Shown here: one piece after another, positions 13,701-23,963 of the stretch
How the letters are laid out: the number at the start of each line of letters is the position of its first letter
Position numbering within the stretch: the stretch's first letter is position 1
Notes under the pieces: generated by a model
The model's input: only the letters and a program-made list of their open reading frames with translations
What the model was told of the DNA's origin: nothing
Database searches by the model: none
Made by a program: the position numbers and the translations under genes
Origin: Cololabis saira
Taxonomy: Eukaryota > Chordata > Actinopteri > Beloniformes > Belonidae
Assembly (NCBI RefSeq): GCF_033807715.1
Contig: NC_084587.1
Location: 10,262,863 to 10,326,862, forward strand
DNA length: 64,000 nucleotides
Direction of reading: 5' to 3'

Positions 13701-14660
13701 ATACCGATTCGATACCGATACATTGTGCAAATACACCTAATATTCCCGGTACATCTAAAAAAATTGGTGTATTTTAGATAGTTTAAGACATCAGAGTCAC
13801 TTATTTAGCTATTTATTTTAAAGTATACTGAGGTAGAGGCCTCAGTATACTTTATATTTATACTTATATAATTATAGTATATATTTATATAATATATTTA
13901 TAAATACTTTGAATTTAAAATAATAAAGATACACACAATTATCGACTTGAAATTGCATGATTTATAATTATAGTAGCCAGATAACACCGTACAGTATATC
14001 AGCATCACTGAAATAAACCTGATGCTTAATCAATCACAACGATATGCAAATATTATTCATATATTTATTCAAACAAGGCCGTTATAAACACAAAACTGTA
14101 ATTAAATACAGACACACATGCAGATGCACCAAAACATTAAATCAAATGCAAAATACAAATAGTTTGCAAAACTGTACATTAACAAGAGGAAGAACTGGAC
14201 CAGATTCTGTCACCTTGGTGCAACGGCATCTCAATTATCTGAGTCCGAGACCAAAGACTGTCAAGACCGGTCTCGTCTTTTTAAGATTTTTTTGGGCTCC
14301 AGTGGCCCTTTATTCAAGCTGCAGATATGAAAGGGGTAGAGAGAGATCGGGGATGACATGCAGCAAAGGTGCGCAGGCCGGGATTCAAACCTGCGACCGC
14401 TGCAGGAGGACTGTAGCCTCAGTATATGAGCCGCTGCTTAACCCACTTCGCCACCGAGCGGCCCTGTGAAAAACCTTACCAGATCTTTCCTCTCCCCAGG
14501 CTTGTGTATAATGATAGCTGCCTCCATCTACACAGCTGAGCTGCACACCGACGACGCGTCAGGAGGGTACGGGCACTGCTACGTCCTGGCGTGGGTTTCC
14601 TTCGTCCTCAGCTTCATCTTAGCCATCACCTACCTCATCCTGAAGAAGACGAACGAGTGA
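1756..14660 (+). CDS. emp2: Epithelial membrane protein 2-like (PMP22/EMP/claudin family)
   Basis: Four coding exons: 1756-1830, 3906-4020, 7612-7752 and 14500-14660 (492 nt, 163 aa; family members are usually 157-167 aa). All introns are GT-AG, with phases 0, 1 and 1. The start was chosen because MLVL begins family members and is followed at once by TM1 (residues 2-22) and the ATIDNAWW motif typical of EMP2/EMP3. TM2 is about 70-90, TM3 about 100-121 (containing CLCIMIAASIYT, closest to EMP2) and TM4 about 137-158, ending LILKKTNE. Family members are four-pass plasma-membrane proteins acting in cell adhesion, integrin surface display and epithelial differentiation. Odd point: the first extracellular loop keeps the ELW of the family W-x-LW-C-C signature but has no cysteine. 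The assignment to EMP2 rather than EMP1 or EMP3 is a judgement; family membership is firm. A candidate poly(A) signal lies near 15175. Confidence 0.88.
2187..3088 (-). mobile_element. hAT-type non-autonomous transposon with GGAA core, copy 1
   Basis: Ends are TAGGAATGGG and CCCATCCCTA, imperfect inverted repeats. The 8-bp flanks GTAGGGAG and GTAGGGAT form a near-perfect target duplication. The interior 2345-2900 is GGAA repeat in which a roughly 60-bp purine cassette (ending in GAGAGAGCAGG) recurs about four times. It sits in intron 1 of the emp2-like gene. The long frames on both strands here are repeat artefacts. Confidence 0.85.
3160..3520. repeat. Local tandem duplication, about 220-bp spacing
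   Basis: Segment 3165-3335 and segment 3390-3515 share a sequence containing GCAGCAATAT, TCACCCATCAGACAATC and AATAAAACATAG. The second copy has internal deletions. No coding content. Confidence 0.75.
3547..3628. mobile_element. Fragment of palindromic MITE
   Basis: Matches the first 80 bp of the element at 13232-13588 (starts CAGGACTGTCTCAG), then diverges. Confidence 0.7.
4630..5450 (+). pseudogene. Degenerate Tc1-like transposase fragment split by a hAT element
   Basis: Translation on both sides of the hAT copy at 4727-5312 gives a Tc1-like stretch (EVFGHNA before; a VKHGGG-related piece and FAATGHGHL after). Frameshifts and a missing N-terminus show it is dead. The hAT element inserted into it. 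Confidence 0.6.
4727..5312 (-). mobile_element. hAT-type non-autonomous transposon with GGAA core, copy 2
   Basis: Same ends as copy 1. The flanking octamers are ATGCACGA and ATGCACAA. The core (4876-4978) is pure GGAA followed by variant repeats. Confidence 0.85.
5450..6186. mobile_element. CTCGAG-family MITE, degenerate copy
   Basis: Homologous to the elements at 26203, 42088 and 45334. It contains the shared imperfect hairpin built on AAATCTGCCAGTGG and GTTTCAAGTAAATTTTCACT. Terminal inverted repeats are not intact here. Confidence 0.75.
6187..6984. other. Intronic sequence, nothing recognised
   Basis: Part of emp2-like intron 2. No coding exon, RNA gene or clear element is visible. Confidence 0.4.
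6985..7524 (+). mobile_element. LINE 3' end (same family as 1-541 and 39108-39478)
   Basis: Decayed C-terminal coding remnant, then a 3' UTR sharing GGAATCAGTTTATGGAACAA and TTCTTTCTGCTCCC with the copy near 39.1 kb, ending in an AATAAAATGAAATG tail. Confidence 0.75.
8039..9990. mobile_element. Composite hAT-like repeat block
   Basis: Left part (8039-8165) has repeated AGTAACT and GTTACT words typical of a fish hAT element end. Matching GTAACGCACCG sequence reappears near 9958-9985. A complete hAT element (8609-9728) is nested inside. Outer ends were not precisely defined. Confidence 0.5.
8609..9728. mobile_element. hAT non-autonomous transposon, 8-bp target duplication
   Basis: Terminal repeats TAGAGTTGTCCCGATC and GATCGGGACATCCCTA (13 of 16 matching as inverted repeats). 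Perfect flanking octamer ATTTGAAG at 8601-8608 and 9729-9736. The inside carries a second palindromic repeat (8850-8965) built from GGTTCCGCGTCGC and CGCAGAACC-type words, partly repeated at 9315-9375. Confidence 0.88.
9991..10980. repeat. Interspersed-repeat-like sequence, family unclear
   Basis: Contains a GCGTCACACCAACGCAGAG stretch shared with 8860-8960 and 9350, and a CAGTACCCCC segment resembling 20750. No gene visible. Confidence 0.4.
10981..12600. mobile_element. GCCGCAAGCAGCG repeat interrupted by a LINE
   Basis: The repeat begins near 11010 (GCCGCAAGCAGCGATGAACG), breaks at about 11468, and resumes at about 12413 with a GGGGGCGCTGTTGAGCCATT motif. The intervening sequence is a minus-strand LINE. 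Confidence 0.55.
11468..12412 (-). mobile_element. LINE 3' portion (reverse transcriptase C-terminal region)
   Basis: On the minus strand, the translation from about 12390 downwards contains HLKFDSQV, FRFIRRNLSHQAAKLY and SYCITSWSQAS, typical of the post-RT region of a fish L2/CR1-group element. Frameshifts then lead into GAKLWNS. It ends in an AT-rich 3' UTR at about 11468. 5'-truncated and dead. Confidence 0.75.
12601..13231. other. Unrecognised intronic segment
   Basis: A 153-codon open frame at 12653-13114 (+) has no family signature I recognise, no splice context and no homologous copy in the window. More likely chance or a decayed element than a gene. Confidence 0.3.
13232..13588. mobile_element. 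Palindromic MITE (near-perfect hairpin)
   Basis: The left half (CAGGACTGTCTCAG..., ATTGCAAGCC...) is repeated as reverse complement in the right half, giving arms of about 170 bp. TA dinucleotides flank it, as for Tc1/mariner-type MITEs. Other copies are at 48698-49048, 62059-62236 (half) and 3547-3628 (part). Confidence 0.9.
13630..14040. mobile_element. Fragment of hAT-like repeat
   Basis: The start GTGATGTTCCATACC with repeated GATACCGAT words resembles one end of a fish hAT MITE. The other end was not found. Confidence 0.4.
14284..14466 (-). mobile_element. tRNA-derived SINE
   Basis: On the minus strand it starts with a tRNA-like head: A-box-like TGGCGAAGTGG and B-box GGTTTGAATCC at tRNA spacing. 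A unique SINE body follows, running to about 14284. It lies only about 34 bp upstream of the last emp2-like exon, close to the branch-point region. Confidence 0.8.
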
Positions 14661-15583
14661 GACGAAAAAAAACGGGCTGCTCCATCAGTGGGAAGTGAAA
14701 GTGCAGGATTTAATCTTTAAACATCCTAACGCCACCTGCCGCCATAAATGTGTGAAATATTCAAATGCTAAGAAGAGCCATTTTTTTTTTTTTTTTTTGT
14801 AAGTTTTATATAAAAAGTTCAGGAATGGGTTTGAAACAGACGTGGAGATGCAGCGGCATTAAAACACAAACATTTATTTGTGTTTTTCTAGTTACATTTA
14901 GGATTCAAGACATACTTCTAGCAACATCATTTTGCTAAAAGTTTAACATCTTGAGATCATTTACTTGCCATTTCGTCTCCCTCGCGTCTGCTCCGACCAG
15001 CAGATTATTATTTTAAAGGAACATTCTGGAGTTAAAACAAACTTTTAGAAGGAAATGAGCGTTCACTCTCGTTAGGGACCAAAACAATTTGGTCAGAAGT
15101 AGTTTTGAGTTAAAGCGGATTTTATTTACAACAAAATGGCTAATAATGTTAGTTTTTAAGGTAATGGATCCAAGAATAAATATTGTACCTTTTTAGGCCT
15201 CTGACCCTTCATTCATTCATCCATTAACTTCCACTTGTCCCAGTTTGGGTCGTAGAAGCAGCATCCTCGTCTCGTCTCGGCTCACCACACGAGACCAGCA
15301 GAGAGTTTGTCTCACTGTATTTGCATGCATCAATCTACCTTCTGATCGGCCGTTCCTTCCTTCCTTCGCTCGGGAAGAAGACCCTCAAGATACTTCAAGT
15401 ATTCCACTTGAGGCAGCGCCTCAGTTCAGACCTGGGGACGATGTTTCACCCTTTTCCGCCTGGAACAGTGTGGATGGAGCCCCTGCAGACGAGCTGAAGT
15501 CATTTTAAATGTGCACGTGTGCACAAAAATCAATCAGAAGGACCGCTTGTGCTTCCCTGTCCGGCCTTGTCCGTAGAAGCTTA

Positions 15584-16345
15584 TGGAGCTAGAACAGTCT
15601 CATAATTCGCAAATGCACACACCGTTTCACAAATGCACAGGACAAAATTCACAAATGCAACACACCGATCCGCAAATGTACACACCGTTTCACAAATGCA
15701 CAGAACAAGTTTCACAAATGCAACACACCGATCCGCAAATGCACAGGACAAGTTTCACAAATACACAGAACAATTCACACGTGCGTACGACAAGATACAC
15801 AAATTTATTTTTGATGCACACACAAATATAACCTGATTTAAAAACTTTTTTTTTTGTCTGTGAGCTGCGCTGGATTTGCGTGTGATTTTTGAGACTCCCC
15901 TGACGTGACTCGATCCACAAATACGTTTTTTTTAACACGGAAGGATCTGCAACCAATCAGATGTCTTCCTTTGTTTCAGCCAATCATAAGAGTGCACCCC
16001 ACGTAGGGGACGCAGAGCAGTGGATAAAACATGATTTACTCTAAACCAATCAGATTAAAGGGGCGGATACACCTGCTGTTTGAACTGCGTTCGCTTAGAA
16101 AAGTGATATTTCGAGTTGGTGGAGTAAAGATAAATAAACAAGACAGCAACATGGGATGGAGAGGAGACCACTGCTCTGCTTTTCTTGTGATCTCGGTAAA
16201 GAAAACAGCGCGATCGGAGATGGTTTGTCAGGCCGTTCAACCAGAGCCGTCAGGAGACTGGAGAGCTCTAGTCCTGCCGATGCAGGTAATTGATGATGCA
16301 TGCACGGTGTGTGCATTTGCGAATTATGAGACTGTTCTAGCTCCA
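15584..16345. mobile_element. TA-flanked MITE with internal minisatellite
   Basis: Inverted ends of about 40 bp (TGGAGCTAGAACAGTCTCAT... and the reverse complement ending at 16345) flanked by TA. The left interior (15600-15790) is a minisatellite of CACAAATGCACAG-type units. Absent from duplication unit B. Confidence 0.85.
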
Positions 16346-16667
16346 TACAAGCTGACGATCGATGTGAAGAGACGCTGAAGGAGACGAGTTCGGGGCCTCT
16401 GCTTTCACTAAACTGACTCAGTACTTGTATATTTATGGAAGAAGAGCTCATGAACACTCCTGCGTTTCCGTCCGCTGACCGGTTCCTGTGACCCGGGTGG
16501 GCGACAGGGCAGCGTCCTGTACAAACAGTCGTTTTGCTTTACCGCCTGTACACATACACACCTAAAATGACCTTGCCTGTCCCCCGGGAACCCAAACACC
16601 TCAAATACAAGTCGAGTCCAAAGCAGGAATGTATTTCGACGTGTCTACCGCCTCCTGTAACAAGATT

Positions 16668-17129
16668 ACAGTATTTTCTGGACTATAAGCCGCTACTTTT
16701 TTCATAGGTTTTGAACCGTGAGGCTTATACAAAGGTGCGGCTATTCTGTGGATTTTTCTTCCACCACTCCGGGGGCTCTAACCGGAATTAGAAACTAAGA
16801 CAAAATAAATGCAAAGAAGAATACGCTACTTCTTCTTTAGCAGATAGAAGCAGATTTCAAACAGATAAATAAATACCGGTTATTTTCTCTTGGTTCTGTC
16901 CCGTTTTAATCAGCAAAGTTGCTGCCGTGTTAAAAGACACTGTTAGGAAAGGATCTATTTAGGTACATGTACATCATTTACAGTTCAAAATCCTTCTGTT
17001 CATGTAGTAAATATCTAATCTAACAACATAAATATCTGTGGCTTGCATATCTTTTCTTAATTATTTTTTTAAAAATAGAGAAGATGCGGTTTATATGCAG
17101 GTGCGGCTTATAGTCCAGAAAATACGGTA
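16668..17129. mobile_element. CGTATTTTCTGGACTATAAG-type MITE, copy 1
   Basis: Terminal inverted repeats built on GTATTTTCTGGACTATAAGC. A second copy in opposite orientation is at 51066-51542. Absent from unit B. Confidence 0.85.
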
Positions 17130-18380
17130 TTTACTATTTAGTTGCCAACACGTTCAGTTCTCACTCAAAACAGCTTTGACTCTCATTGTTTTGGACTCCA
17201 ACTAAAAGGTTAGGCTTGTTTTAACTCCAGAATATTCCTTTAATCTCAAAGCTGAACTTACATGTCTCCTTATTCACTGAAAACGGTCAGATTTGGAGGT
17301 TTGCAGTCAGGAAGAGGAGCGTGAGGAGCTGGGGGTGTTTATAACCCGTTTCCAGATGTGTCACGGACCTGACTGGCAGCTGGCTGTGACATCACAGTCC
17401 ACTCACGCAGCACTTCATCCGCGAGCTGCGAGGAAAAGCATCAGTTCATTCCCGAACGGTCTCAGTTGGAGGATTTGATGGGTTTAAGAAAGTATAACTG
17501 AGAGAAACTGCAGTTAAAAAGTTCCTGAGATGAACGTCTGGATGCCACAGGCCGTGATCAGTGTTTAACATTTATCTTTATTTTACATCTCAAGTATACT
17601 GTATGCATTTCTATTTTATCGACATTTTAACCATTATACCCTGTATCTTTATGCGTGTTTCGTAACCATGTATTACTCTGCGTCGGTGTCTGGCTGCTAT
17701 GAGGACAAATGTACAAGTGAACACTAAGATGATCCCGGGACGGGAGAAAATGCTGTTTCCTTTCACGACGTGACAGAACTTTGCATTCAAAACCTTTGTT
17801 TGTAATTACGCTGGAACTTAATGTCATTTATTAATAAAAATTAATTAAGACTCAGCTCATGTTTGATATAATTAAGTAATATGGTTCAGTCTTACAGCTT
17901 TCAGTCAAGACGAAGGATATAAATTGTTGTCTTTTTAAACGAGGTAGAGTTGCGTGAAGCACAGGGGGGGGGGTATAGTTAGAAATGAACCCCCAGCTGT
18001 GTCAGTCTGGGTAATTATAAAGATTTACTGATTTAAACCAAGCAAAGAGCAGGTTGTGTACTACCTAAAAACAACTTTTTACCCAGCATCCCGTCTGCTC
18101 CAGTTGTAACCCTGACGGTAAAATAATAATCTGGGATTACATTTAAAACAAGCCCACATCTGTTATAAAAGTTTAAACTTTTTAGGGACCAAAACAATGT
18201 GAATAAAAGCAGTTTTGAGTTACAACTCATCCGTTTGAGGCAAAACGGTTCACAAGTAGTGCAGATAGAGGCGATTTTAACTGTGCAAGTAACTGTGTAT
18301 AAAGGCTGTTAGTAGCAGCATCTACGTCTGCTCACCTTAATCACACAAACCGTCAATAGACGACTAACGCCTGAAACAGA
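17130..18380. other. Non-coding part of duplication unit A
   Basis: Collinear with about 30960-31140 and 31890-32200 in unit B. No exon recognised. Confidence 0.5.
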
Positions 18381-18640
18381 AGCCATTAACTCTTTTATTT
18401 TGATTTGATTTGATTTGATTTATTTATTTATTTTTGTACATGTAAAAAAAAAAAGAAACAACACTTCATGAGAACTTTAAGAAAACAAAACAACAAAACA
18501 AAGAATTTAATCCTTTAAAACTTGTTATCTTGATTTACGTGTGCCAAAAAAGAAGTAGGAAGAAGTGTAAACTTATTTAGTCCTACCCCATTCACTGATC
18601 ATTTAACGTGTATTTAAAAATATTCACACACTGTACTCAC
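18381..18640 (-). mobile_element. LINE 3' UTR fragment
   Basis: Begins with a GATTT/ATTT tail and carries AAGTAGGAAGAAGTGTAAAC and TCCTACCCC words typical of fish LINE 3' ends in minus orientation. No protein part is visible. Confidence 0.4.
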
Positions 18641-18829
18641 ACTGCTAAATAACATTATTATTATTATTAATATTATTATTATTATATACTGTAATTATAC
18701 TCACACATATACTTATACATACATACATACACATAGTTGAATATTTCTATATATTTGTACCACATGCCCATATAAATATTTATATAAATATACTTATTTA
18801 CACTATACTGTATCTGCTCTAGATCTATG

Positions 18830-18833
<4 letters not shown>

Positions 18834-18886
<53 letters not shown>
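18834..18886. repeat. (AT)n microsatellite
   Basis: About 26 AT dinucleotides. Confidence 0.95.
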
Positions 18887-18890
<4 letters not shown>

Positions 18891-20039
18891 TATATTGACA
18901 GTAGTTTGTCCAAAACGGCAGCTAACTTGTACGACTGCATAACAAGGCGTTGAACAGAGGATGTACTCTTTACACATCTACAAAAAGGTATAATTACTTC
19001 AGTTTGTCTGGACACACTCTCACATAATTATATGAGTGCAGTGACCTTTTTAAGTGGAGTCAGAGGCTTGAGATCGAGTCCCAGAGGGCCTGAAAGTGTT
19101 GAAGCGGCAGCTAGTGGCGGTGGATCATCACATCACAGCACTTCTAATCAATGTAAACGATGTTTACAATCGACCGTCCACTCTGCCTCAATGGAGATAG
19201 GCATCAAGTCTAAAATAGCAGCTTATTGTGCCCCAAATGGTAAAAATCGTCATTTTACTGCAATATTCTGTTCCGTTTTCACTCAGAACTGCTTCAAATC
19301 ACATCATTTTGGGGTTTTGACTCTGCAGTGTAAAAAAACCCACCAACATCTGAATTAGGTTAGAAACATGACAACCTTGCATCACTAGTACTTGGCACAA
19401 TATTCGTAAAACAAAGATGAATTTTCCAGAACCGCACGACTCAATAAAGACTCCATTTTTTGCATTACTTGCATTTTTGAGTGAGTTAAAACATCTAAAT
19501 GTTGAAAGCAGCCTCTTCAGGCCTTCCCCAGGCTCGGAAACAGGAATGTTCCCTTATAAAAAAGACTCGACCTGAGGTTCACTATGATATTTATAAAGAG
19601 AGAGACTTCACAGGCAAAATTTACAACTGAGGAAGGGAGGATTTCTTTCCTGAAATCATCTACAAAAACACAGATAACAGTCTGCTATTGTTTGTTTGCT
19701 GCTGTGAACCAAAGAACAAACCCTCCCGTGTCAGCGGCGTCTGAACTCCACCCTACGAAAGGCTGCAATAAACGTCTTCACTGAGAAAATCCAGAAGGTA
19801 AGAAAAGCAGTCAGTGCATCCATATCACGTCCAGCAACAGTGCTGTCTCCAATTAAAACCAATCTGGACAAAATGACACAATCAACTACAAACACCTGGA
19901 GGAAATTATGGATCAGCTAAACTCAGCATCCTGTTGTCTCCACATTTCCCCCACAGCTTTCTTCCAGAAGGTTTTACCCATAATGGCATCTGATCTGACT
20001 CAAATAGTGAACTCATCCCTTTTGTCAGGGGTTTTGCCC

Positions 20040-20104
20040 CCAGACCTTGAAGACCTTGAAGACATTGAAGACCTTGAAGACATTGAAGACATTGAAGACA
20101 GCAG
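20040..20104. repeat. 12-bp minisatellite
   Basis: GAAGACCTTGAA / GAAGACATTGAA units, about five copies. Confidence 0.85.
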
Positions 20105-20129
20105 TCATCAAACCACCGCTGAAAAATAA

Positions 20130-20490
20130 CAATTTTTAGATTTTAGATTTATTTATTTGCACATTCAAACATTACACAAATAAAAGTACCAACTTTACAA
20201 ATTAAAGTGCAGGAAGAGGCAATAACTCAAAGAGCTTATCAGGTGCCTCCACCTATAATTTAACATAACATTTAATATCATACTTATAAAAACAAAATAT
20301 ACAAATGAGCAGTTAGAAATCTATAGATGATAGAAATAAATGAAAATTACAAAGAATTTACACAAAAGAAAAATGATCGGATATATGAATAACGATAAAG
20401 AGTACAATTTAATAATTAAGAAACAAACATCCATTAATTATGCCAGAGCAGTTCCATTTACAAAACAAAAATTAAGTGGTGTTTCAGACA
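20130..20490 (-). mobile_element. LINE 3' end fragment
   Basis: AT-rich sequence starting with TTTATTTATTTGCACATT, resembling the piece inside the hAT element at 23.2-23.7 kb (shared ACATTACACAAATAA and GTGCAGG...GAG words). Short and untranslatable. Confidence 0.5.
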
Positions 20491-20493
20491 TCC

Positions 20494-20832
20494 TTTAAAG
20501 GAGCTTGAGGCAGGATTTATGAAAAAAATTCGTATACGTTTTAAGTTTTCTAGTAATAATGTCAGATGAAGCGTTCCAAACCAAAAAGAATGATTCCTCT
20601 AGTGTATCTCTCCTTTGCCTTGAACAGGCTGTGTGCTGCAAAATGTGCTGCAATTCGGTCCCGAGTTTCCCGCGCTGGGCTGTGGATGTGACGTCACATG
20701 ACGCTGCATGCGCGTTCTCCCCGTTCTCCCGTGCCGGCTTCGCTGTTGGCTGCAGTACCCCCGACGGCCGTCGTGGTGAAGGGTGGCGCTATAGAGTCTC
20801 ATTTCTTAAAAGGAGCCTCATGCTCCTTTAAA
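20494..20832. mobile_element. MITE with TTTAAAGGAGC inverted ends
   Basis: Inverted ends CTTTAAAGGAGCTTGAGGC and GCCTCATGCTCCTTTAAA. Interior is GC-rich with no frame that resembles a known protein. Confidence 0.8.
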
Positions 20833-21751
20833 ACCTTGTACAGAGAAGCATTTTTTTGCTAAATGGGAATATGTATTCCATAGTTTGACCCCCCTGTACC
20901 GTATCGCATATTTACCCCTGGTTGTAACACATTTTGGAGGATGCAGATCGACGGGTTGCATAAGTCTGGACCTGAGAGTTTGTAGTAAAATAGTCTTTGA
21001 GGTGAGCAGGAATGCTTTCCTCCTTTAAGACCTTATAAATAAAAACACATGTCTGATAAATATTTATGTTATAAATGTTGAGAATATAAAGACAATCAAG
21101 ACAAGTTGCTAATGGAAAATAGCAGACCCATATCAAATCTTCCGTTCATCAGTAAGGTTATTGAAAAAGCTGATTCAACAGTTAAATACCTTCTTAACTC
21201 TGACCAACCGCTTTGACGTATTCCAGTCCGGTTTCCGTGCTCACCACAGCAGAAACTGCCCTTAGTCAAGGAGTTCAATGACATCCACATAAATACAGAG
21301 TGTGGAAGAACCACAGTTCTGGTGTTACTGGACCTCAGCATTTCACACCGTTAACCATGGTATGATGCTAGAGTGGCTGGAGAATTGGGTCGGACTTTCT
21401 GGCACAGTACTTGACTGGTGTAGTTTGTTGTGTTGGTCTGTCCCCTCCTTTTCTCGTCTGTGCATGTTTGCAGGCCAGAGCCTCAGGAGTTGCATGCTGA
21501 ACTGCAGTCCCCCTCTGACCACCTCAGTGTCTGCTGTCTACATCTGCTTATACAGCCATCCCTGTAGTGCACCAGTTAGCCATTGTGTCTGCTTTCCTAC
21601 TTTCTCTGTTCTTCATTCTCTCTGTCTGATCTCTCTTTTCCTGCTCTGTCCAGCTGGCCTTCGGCAGGAGGGTCCCCCCTTTTGAACCTGGTCCTGCTCA
21701 AGGTTCCTTCCCTCGCTAAAGGGGAGTTTTTCCTTGCCACTGTTTTGCATA

Positions 21752-22252
21752 AAGGGGACCTATTCTGAAAAACAGGTTTTCTCTTGCTTTAACATATATA
21801 AAGTGGTCTCCCCTCAGCCTGCCAACTCAGAGAAGGAGTAAAGCAACCAAATTCTGCAGTGTCTGTACAGCCGCCCGGATGAGCCATCCAGTGTGATGTG
21901 GATCTACGAGCCGTTCAGATTCTGCTCCCATCGGTACGTAACGACGGGCGCAATTTACATAGGTTGGCCTCCGATGCGTGAAACCACGCCCACAACTAAC
22001 TCCGCCAGCCGGAGCTTCCGCCATTTTTCGTAGCGGTGTATCGAGTCATTCAGGCAGCCAATCAGCACAGTGCCTCATTATTATAGCCCCGCCCACTCAG
22101 AATCCTGCATAGATAATGAGGTTAGAGACAGGGATGATAAAGACATGGTTTAGAAGCTGAAATTCTAACTTATTTAGCAAAAACAATCAAAAACTTGTTT
22201 TTAAGACATTCAAAGCCTGTTTAAAATAGGTATTAGATGCCATAATAGTTTT
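21752..22252 (+). mobile_element. AAAGGGGACCTATT MITE (piggyBac-like), copy 1
   Basis: Starts AAAGGGGACCTATTCTG and ends ATGCCATAATAG. Homologous, in opposite orientation, to 33074-34154. The right terminus has lost the last bases. Confidence 0.75.
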
Positions 22253-23052
22253 TACCTGCCATTGTTTATCTTTATGTAAATAATTGCTCGGGGGTCATGT
22301 TCTGGGTCTGTGGAAAGGGCCTAGAGAACACTTGTGTTGTAATAGATGCTGTACGAATAAAAATAGAATTGAATATGAGTCTTACTTAAAGGACAGGGTC
22401 TACTTTCATCAGAATTGACAAAAATGACATGTGGAGTTCCCCAAGGTTCTATCCTAGGACCCGTCCTATTTAATATCTACATGCTTCCGCTAGATCAGAT
22501 AGTAATTAACAACAAAAACAAGTTATCATAACAAAACAGATGACCACTTGACATTACAATGTCAACAGGTGACAATGGGGCCACACAAGCGCTGAGTAGA
22601 TGCATAAAACAGATCGGTCTTTGGACCAAAAGAAAACAATATAAAAGTCAGCACACAACTTAACTTATTACAGCAGGAAACCAATAATAAGGCCCGAAAT
22701 CTGGGTGTGGTCATGGACTCAGACCGGAACCTTTAGAGACACATTAAAACAATTACAAAGGCCGTGTTCTATCACCTGAAGAACATTTCCAGGATCAAAT
22801 GACTAATGTCTCAGCGGGATCTTGAATAACTCATCCATGCATTTATCTTCAGTCAAATTAATTACTGCAACAGCGTCTTGACAGGTCTGCCTAAAATGTC
22901 AATCAGACACCTACAGCTGATCCAGAATGTTGCTAGAACTATAAAAGTGGTCCATATCCCCCCAGTTCTGAGGTCTTTACACTGGTTCCCTGAATCTCAG
23001 AATAGACTTTAAAGTACTTCTGTTAGTGTATAGATCGCTGAATGGTTTAGGG

Positions 23053-23831
23053 CAGTGTCTCCCAACCTGGGGTCCCAGAGATCTCTGGGGGGGCGCAAAA
23101 CTTTGTCTGCTTTGAGGATATGCAGTTGTAAAAATTATATTTACACATGTTAAATAAATAAAAAATCATAATAACACACCTAATGGAGTACTTTAATCCA
23201 AGCCTGTATAGTTTAGTTTAGTTTAGTTTTATTCAGCACATAACCTAAAAAAATAACATTACACAAATAAGTTCAGTTAAAAGAAACTGTGCAGGGAGGA
23301 GCGAACAAGCCAGTAGGCTTATGAGGAGCCCCCACCTAATAACATTTAACAAAATACTTATGAGGATACAAAATCATAAAAATAAAAATATATCATAAAA
23401 ATTGCATGTGATGTGGGTATAAACCCACTTGAAAATATATTTTGGTCATTTTAAAGTTATTTATCAGAATAAAAACTTAAAAACGTATTATTATATCATT
23501 ATTCAACATTTAATCATACTACTACTCCGACAGGTTGTTAAAGGAAAAATGTTAAAAAATGTTGCTCTCATATTAAAAGAGACATTTTTCAGAAATATTT
23601 TTATGTCCTTGCAATTATCTTTGGTGTGTATTTTATACATTGGTGACATAAAAGGAAGGTGAGAAAAACAAAGTAAAGGGTAAACCAAAGAGAAATGTAT
23701 CAAAAAAACATAATTAATGTTCATTTTTTCAATTAAAGACTATTTTGGTGCTAGCACGTACGGGTCGGGGGGCCCGGCTGGTCTTAGACACAAGAAGGGG
23801 GGCTCCATTGAAAAAAGGTTGGGAACCACTG
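23053..23831. mobile_element. hAT MITE with perfect 8-bp target duplication
   Basis: Ends CAGTGTCTCCCAACCTGGGG and GGTTGGGAACCACTG. Flanking octamer GTTTAGGG is at 23045-23052 and 23832-23839. A LINE 3' fragment is nested at about 23210-23740. Confidence 0.92.
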
Positions 23832-23963
23832 GTTTAGGGCGTGGTTTTCTTCACTTAACTGTCTTGCCTTGGTACTGAAATGTGCTATACAAATACACTT
23901 GCCTTGCCTATAAAAACAAGGTATTGTTCCCAGAGGAAGTGAGCAGAAAATGGACTGTAACGA

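Larger units (their letters stand above)
21119..23910 (+). mobile_element. Degenerate LINE (reverse transcriptase) with nested insertions
   Basis: Translated segments SRPISNLPFISKVIEKA, VLVLLDLS and WVGLSGTVLDW (21119-21410), then ESYLKD, CGVPQGSILGPVLFNIY and a post-RT part with HLQLIQNVA (22376-23052, ending 23840-23910) are collinear with one fish LINE reverse transcriptase. The break at 21411-22375 is a second LINE 3' end (GGAGTTTTTCCTTGCCACTG) that itself carries a MITE. The break at 23053-23831 is a hAT element. Many stops, so inactive. Confidence 0.75.

Noticed and set aside
14340..14466. tRNA gene on the minus strand
   Set aside because: A and B boxes are present but the sequence continues into a SINE body and does not fold as a proper mature tRNA; same for 25318-25400.
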